A DNA stretch of 33,636 bases, taken from Chloroflexota bacterium (GTDB lineage: Bacteria; Chloroflexota; UBA11872). This document shows, piece by piece, positions 29,866-33,636 of this stretch (its first letter is position 1; each line of letters opens with the position of its first letter). The stretch lies in the NCBI GenBank assembly GCA_026707185.1, contig JAPOXI010000084.1, forward strand, positions 1-33,636. The letters are read 5' to 3'. Position numbers and translations under genes: made by a program. The notes under the pieces are model-generated. The model ran no database searches. It was not told where the DNA came from and saw only the letters and a list, made by a program, of their open reading frames with translations.

Positions 29866-32531
29866 TAGGGCGGACCGACCAGCGCCGCCTGCCGCTCCTT
29901 GACCTGGGTGGCCCGTTCGCGTGCCGCGCGGGCGCGTTCGCGTTCCTTGGCTACCACCGCCTCGGGCGCGCGCTCCACAAAGCGCGGATTTGCCAGTAAT
30001 TGCTCGGCCCGACCAAGGGTGGCCTGGGCTTCGGCCAACTCGCGTGCCAGACGATCACGCTCGGCGGTGAGATCGACCATCCCGGCCAGGGGTAGAAAGA
30101 TCTCGACACCGCCAGCTCGCGCCGTGACTGCCGGTTCGTCGAACGTTGTACCAGCGGGATGGAATGTAAGCGGGTCGACGCGCGCCAGACGACGGATGAA
30201 CACGGCCTCGGCTTCGAGGCCTGCGCCGCCGATGACGCGTGCCTCGACGTGGCGGCCTGCTTCAACGCCTGACTCATGCCGGGCGTTTCGGATGCCCTGG
30301 ACAATGTCGATCAGCCCTTGAACCTGAGCGATCGCGTCCTCGTCAACCTCCGGGGAAGCGGCAGGGATTGGCGACTCGACTAGTAGTTCGGGGGAGTCAG
30401 GCGCGCCCCCAGCGGCGCGGAAGTGTCGCCAGATTTCTTCCGTCACGTACGGCATGAACGGGTGCAGCAGCCGCAGGGAGCCGTCCAGGACCGTCGCCAG
30501 GCTGGCCGCCGTGCGGGCGGCGGCGGCCGCATCGTCGCCGTAGAGACGAATCTTGGCGGCTTCGACATACCAGTCAAAGAACTCGGTCCACAGGAAGTCG
30601 TGGAGGGCGCGGCCGGCCTCGCCGAATCGGAAGCGTTCGACATCGCGAATGGCTTCGGCATGTACCTGGTTGAAGCGGCTCAGGATCCAGCGGTCGACAA
30701 GGGACGGTTCGCCGGGATCGCTGCCAGCCGTGCGCTCCATCGCGCCGATGACGAATTTGGCGCCGTTCCAGATTTTGTTAGCGAAATGGCCGCCCCGCTC
30801 GACCTGACGCAGGTCAAGGCGCATGTCGTTTCCCGGAGCGGCGGCGGTGACGAAGCTGAAGCGCATGGCGTCGGCGCCGTAGGCCTCGATGGTCTCTAGC
30901 GGGTCGTCGCCGGGTTGGTAGTTGGTCTTGCTGACCTTGGAGCCGTCGAGATGGCGGACCAGGCCGTGAAAGTACACGTCGTGAAACGGCACGTCGCCGA
31001 CAAGCTCGAGGCCGAGCATGACCATGCGGGCGACCCAGAAGAAGATGATGTCGTAGCCGGTTTCCATGACGTCGGTGGGATAGAACCGCCGCATGTCCGG
31101 CGTGTCGTCGGGCCAGCCAAGGGTCGAGAAGGGCCACAGGCCTGAGCTGAACCAGGTGTCGAGCACGTCCGGGTCCTGCCGGAGATTCCGCCCGCCGCAC
31201 ACCGGGCAGGAGGTCGGATCCTCGCGGGCAACGATTACGGCGCCGCAGTCCTGGCAGTACCAGACTGGAATCCGGTGGCCCAGCCAGAGCTGGCGCGAAA
31301 TACACCAGGGCTGGATTTCGTCCAGCCAGCGCAGGAACTCGTTCTTGAAGCGGGCGGGATGGAAGCGGATGCGACCGTCGTTGACAGCGGCTGCGGCGGC
31401 TTCGGCCAGTGGCCGGGCATTCACGAACCATTGCTCGGAGACCAGCGGCTCAATGACCGCACCGTCGCGCGAGCAGTGGCCGACCGAGTGCGTGTGCGAT
31501 TCGACGCGCTCCAACAGGCCCTCGGCTTGCAGGAACTCCAGGTAGGCCGCCCTGGCATCGAAACGATCCTGGCCTGCCCAGCGTCCGCCGTTCTGGTTCA
31601 GCGTGCCGTCGCCGTTCATGATGTTGATCACCGGCAAGTCGTGACGTTCGCCCATGGCCGCGTCGTTCGGGTCGTGGCCGGGCGTGACCTTGACCGCGCC
31701 GGACCCAAACTCGGGGTCGACAAAGGCGTCGGCGATGATCGGTATGCGGCGGCCGATTCCGGGAACCAGAGCTTCCTGGCCGACCAGCGACTGGTAGCGC
31801 TGGTCGTCCGGATGCACGGCAATGGCGGTATCGCCCAACATCGTTTCGGGGCGGGTGGTGGCCACGGTCAGATGGCCGCCGTCGACGAGGGGATAGCGGA
31901 TGCGCCAGAGGGAGCCTTCGACGTCCTGGTACTCGACTTCGAGGTCGCTGATGGCGGATTGGTCGTCGGGGCACCAGTTGACCATGTAGCGGCCGCGGTA
32001 GATGAGGCCCTTTTCGTAGAGACGCACGAAGGCCTCGCGGACGGCGCGCGAGAGTTGCTCGTCGAGCGTGAAGTGCTCGCGCGTCCAGTCCACCGAGGCG
32101 CCCAGGCGACGAAGCTGGTCGTTGATGCTGTTCCCGACTTCGTCCTTCCACTGCCAGAACCGCTTCTCGAAGCCTTCGCGACCCAGGTCGTGACGGGTGA
32201 GACCTTCCTTGGCGAGTTCGCGTTCGATCACGTTCTGGGTGGCGATGGCGGCGTGATCGGTGCCGGGCACCCACAGCGCGGCGCGGCCGTGCATGCGCTG
32301 CCAGCGAATCATCAGGTCCTGGTAGGTAACGAAGAGGACGTGGCCGTTGTGCAACTGGCCGGTGATGTTTGGCGGGGGGATGGCGATGGTGAACGGCCGC
32401 TGCTCGAGATTCTCGGACGGCTGGAAGGCGCCGGACTCGTCCCAGGTGTCGTAGAGCCGGGATTCGACTGAGGCCGGATCGTAGGGGCCGGCCATGGCGT
32501 CGAGGACGGAAGAGGAGGGCTTAGCGTCCAT
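29865..32531 (-). CDS. valS: Valyl-tRNA synthetase
   Basis: 888 aa class I synthetase. PPPNITGQLHNGH gives the HIGH-type motif as HNGH (61-64). The editing domain has VATTRPETMLGDTAIAVHPDD; WCISRQLWLGHRIPVWYC and two CxxC pairs form the zinc-type insertion; KMSKS appears as KVSKT (532-536). The anticodon-binding domain (SLVDRWILSRFNQV, FLWTEFFDWYVEAAK, LHPFMPYVTEEIW) is complete, and the C-terminus is the ValRS-specific coiled coil (LTAERDRLARELAEAQATL). The ATG at 32531 has no strong ribosome site; ATG 32495 is an alternative that keeps GPYDPASVESRLYDTW. The open frame further upstream overlaps the ABC gene and is not real. Confidence 0.95.
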   Translation of the reverse strand: MDAKPSSSVLDAMAGPYDPASVESRLYDTWDESGAFQPSENLEQRPFTIAIPPPNITGQLHNGHVLFVTYQDLMIRWQRMHGRAALWVPGTDHAAIATQNVIERELAKEGLTRHDLGREGFEKRFWQWKDEVGNSINDQLRRLGASVDWTREHFTLDEQLSRAVREAFVRLYEKGLIYRGRYMVNWCPDDQSAISDLEVEYQDVEGSLWRIRYPLVDGGHLTVATTRPETMLGDTAIAVHPDDQRYQSLVGQEALVPGIGRRIPIIADAFVDPEFGSGAVKVTPGHDPNDAAMGERHDLPVINIMNGDGTLNQNGGRWAGQDRFDARAAYLEFLQAEGLLERVESHTHSVGHCSRDGAVIEPLVSEQWFVNARPLAEAAAAAVNDGRIRFHPARFKNEFLRWLDEIQPWCISRQLWLGHRIPVWYCQDCGAVIVAREDPTSCPVCGGRNLRQDPDVLDTWFSSGLWPFSTLGWPDDTPDMRRFYPTDVMETGYDIIFFWVARMVMLGLELVGDVPFHDVYFHGLVRHLDGSKVSKTNYQPGDDPLETIEAYGADAMRFSFVTAAAPGNDMRLDLRQVERGGHFANKIWNGAKFVIGAMERTAGSDPGEPSLVDRWILSRFNQVHAEAIRDVERFRFGEAGRALHDFLWTEFFDWYVEAAKIRLYGDDAAAAARTAASLATVLDGSLRLLHPFMPYVTEEIWRHFRAAGGAPDSPELLVESPIPAASPEVDEDAIAQVQGLIDIVQGIRNARHESGVEAGRHVEARVIGGAGLEAEAVFIRRLARVDPLTFHPAGTTFDEPAVTARAGGVEIFLPLAGMVDLTAERDRLARELAEAQATLGRAEQLLANPRFVERAPEAVVAKERERARAARERATQVKERQAALVGPP

Positions 32532-32595
32532 CAGGTGTCCGGAGTCGACGGCTCCGCACGTCGGGGCCGGAGGCTCATCGTACCGTTGAGCGGGC

Positions 32596-33636
32596 CTAGG
32601 CAGGTGTGGGTCTGGATTCCGGTGGGTCGTCGAATTGGGCGGCGTGGAGGTCGCGGTAGGGGCCGGGTTGGGTGATGAGGTCGGTGTGGGCGCCGCGCTG
32701 GACGATGCGGCCTTCGTCAAGGACGACGATGAGGTCGGCGTTGCGGATGGTGGAGAGGCGGTGGGCGATGACGAAGCTGGTGCGGTTGTGCATGACCTGG
32801 ACGAGGGCCTGCTGGATCTCGTATTCGGATTCCGTGTCGATGTCGGAGGTGGCTTCGTCCAGCACCAGGACAGCGGGGTCAGCGAGGATGGCGCGGGCGA
32901 GCGCGACGCGCTGCTGTTGGCCGCGCGAGAGACGCAGGCCGCCGTCGCCCACGATGGTTTCGTAGCCGTCGTCCAGCTCCCCGATGAAGTCGTCGGCACG
33001 GGCCAGCGCGGCCGCGGCGGCGACCTGGCTGTCGCCGGCCGCGGGGTCTCCGTAGCGGATGTTCTCGGCAATGGTGCCGCTGAAGAGGAAGGTCTCCTGG
33101 GGGACGAAGGCGAGGCGCGAGCGGAGGCTCTCCATGCGCAGCTCGCGTAGATCGGCGCCGTCGACCAGGATTTGGCCCGACGTGGGGTCGTAGAAGCGGG
33201 CGATGAGATTGACCATGGTGGTCTTGCCGGAGCCGGTGGCGCCGACGAGGGCGACGGTCTGGCCAGGCTCGGCGGTCACGGAGATGTCCTGGAGCACCGG
33301 CGTCGTGCCGTCATAGCTGAAGCCGACATTGCGAAACTCGACGCGTCCGCGCGGCTTGACCAGGTCCACGGCGGAGGGCCGGTCGACGATATGCCGCGGT
33401 ACGTCCATGAATTGGAAGATCCGGTCGGCCGCGGCCAGGCCGGACTGGATGACGTAGTTGACGCGCACCAGTTCCGTCATTGGCTGGTGAAAGATCTGGA
33501 CGTAGGCCAAAAAGGCGATCAGGGTGCCGGGTTGCATCTCGCCGATGGTTATCTGCCAGCCGCCGTAGGCCAGCAGGGCCGCCACGCTGAGGGTGCTGAG
33601 CCCCTCGATCACCGGCGTGGCAATGGACTCCACCAT
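32596..33636 (-). CDS. ABC exporter half-transporter, 3' part (truncated by the window edge)
   Basis: 346 visible residues; the gene continues upstream beyond the window, so the N-terminal transmembrane helices are missing. Residues about 1-70 are the end of the membrane domain. The ATPase has Walker A GATGSGKTT (132-140), a Q-loop at FVPQETFLFSGT, the signature LSRGQQQRV (236-244; usual LSGGQ), Walker B AVLVLDE with ATSDID after it, and the H-loop IAHRLSTIRNADLI. This is the type-IV exporter class that includes MsbA and multidrug exporters. It ends 64 bp before valS on the same strand. Confidence 0.93.
   Translation of the reverse strand: MVESIATPVIEGLSTLSVAALLAYGGWQITIGEMQPGTLIAFLAYVQIFHQPMTELVRVNYVIQSGLAAADRIFQFMDVPRHIVDRPSAVDLVKPRGRVEFRNVGFSYDGTTPVLQDISVTAEPGQTVALVGATGSGKTTMVNLIARFYDPTSGQILVDGADLRELRMESLRSRLAFVPQETFLFSGTIAENIRYGDPAAGDSQVAAAAALARADDFIGELDDGYETIVGDGGLRLSRGQQQRVALARAILADPAVLVLDEATSDIDTESEYEIQQALVQVMHNRTSFVIAHRLSTIRNADLIVVLDEGRIVQRGAHTDLITQPGPYRDLHAAQFDDPPESRPTPA

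Noticed and set aside
31275..32471. 398-aa plus-strand open frame
   Set aside because: Shadow of valS.

Overview
The window is about 33.6 kb of GC-rich (roughly two-thirds G+C by eye) bacterial chromosome, densely packed with housekeeping genes. I see no phage, insertion sequence, CRISPR array, tRNA or rRNA. The ribosomal/isoprenoid/envelope block, a very short EF-Ts, a polytopic Moco oxidoreductase with an internal twin-arginine motif, a corrinoid protein, HyuB and several SDR/amidohydrolase/sugar-isomerase genes suggest a member of the Chloroflexota. That assignment is an inference from gene content only.

Layout. 16-549 (-) is a small secreted Met/Asp-rich protein, divergent across a 444-bp gap from 994-3123 (+), a membrane-anchored sulfite-oxidase-type molybdopterin oxidoreductase with a long PEPT-repeat linker. 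13176-3296 (-) is one long run topA, rpsB, tsf, pyrH, frr, uppS, cdsA, dxr, rseP: translation (S2, EF-Ts, ribosome recycling), UMP kinase, and lipid/isoprenoid/envelope steps (undecaprenyl-PP synthase, CDP-diglyceride synthase, DXP reductoisomerase, site-2 protease). Many of these junctions are only a few bases or overlap. 13331-14176 (-) is a sugar isomerase/epimerase-like TIM barrel, divergent from an APH-type kinase-fold protein (14250-15311, +). 22626-15348 (-) holds rdgB, two adjacent SDRs, rsmA, pth and mfd; the last three overlap or nearly overlap. From 22795 the genes alternate in strand: corrinoid protein (+), amidohydrolase and a DXS-like pseudoenzyme (-), thpR (+), hyuB (-), a small two-helix membrane protein and a YhaM-type exoribonuclease (+), then valS and the 3' part of an ABC exporter (-).

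The most unusual gene is the DXS homologue at 24635-25906. It aligns along the first two domains of 1-deoxyxylulose-5-phosphate synthase but has lost the thiamine-diphosphate/Mg signature, the catalytic glutamate and the whole C-terminal domain. Other points worth attention are a PA-domain-like insertion in RseP, an Arg/Gly/Pro-rich tail on ribosomal protein S2, exact 12-bp tandem repeats in the Moco protein, an SDR lacking the tetrad Asn beside one that keeps it, a corrinoid protein with a C-terminal extension and no methyltransferase partner, two convergent gene pairs ending on one shared CTAG, and several genes whose -10-like element sits so close to the start codon that the transcripts would be leaderless.
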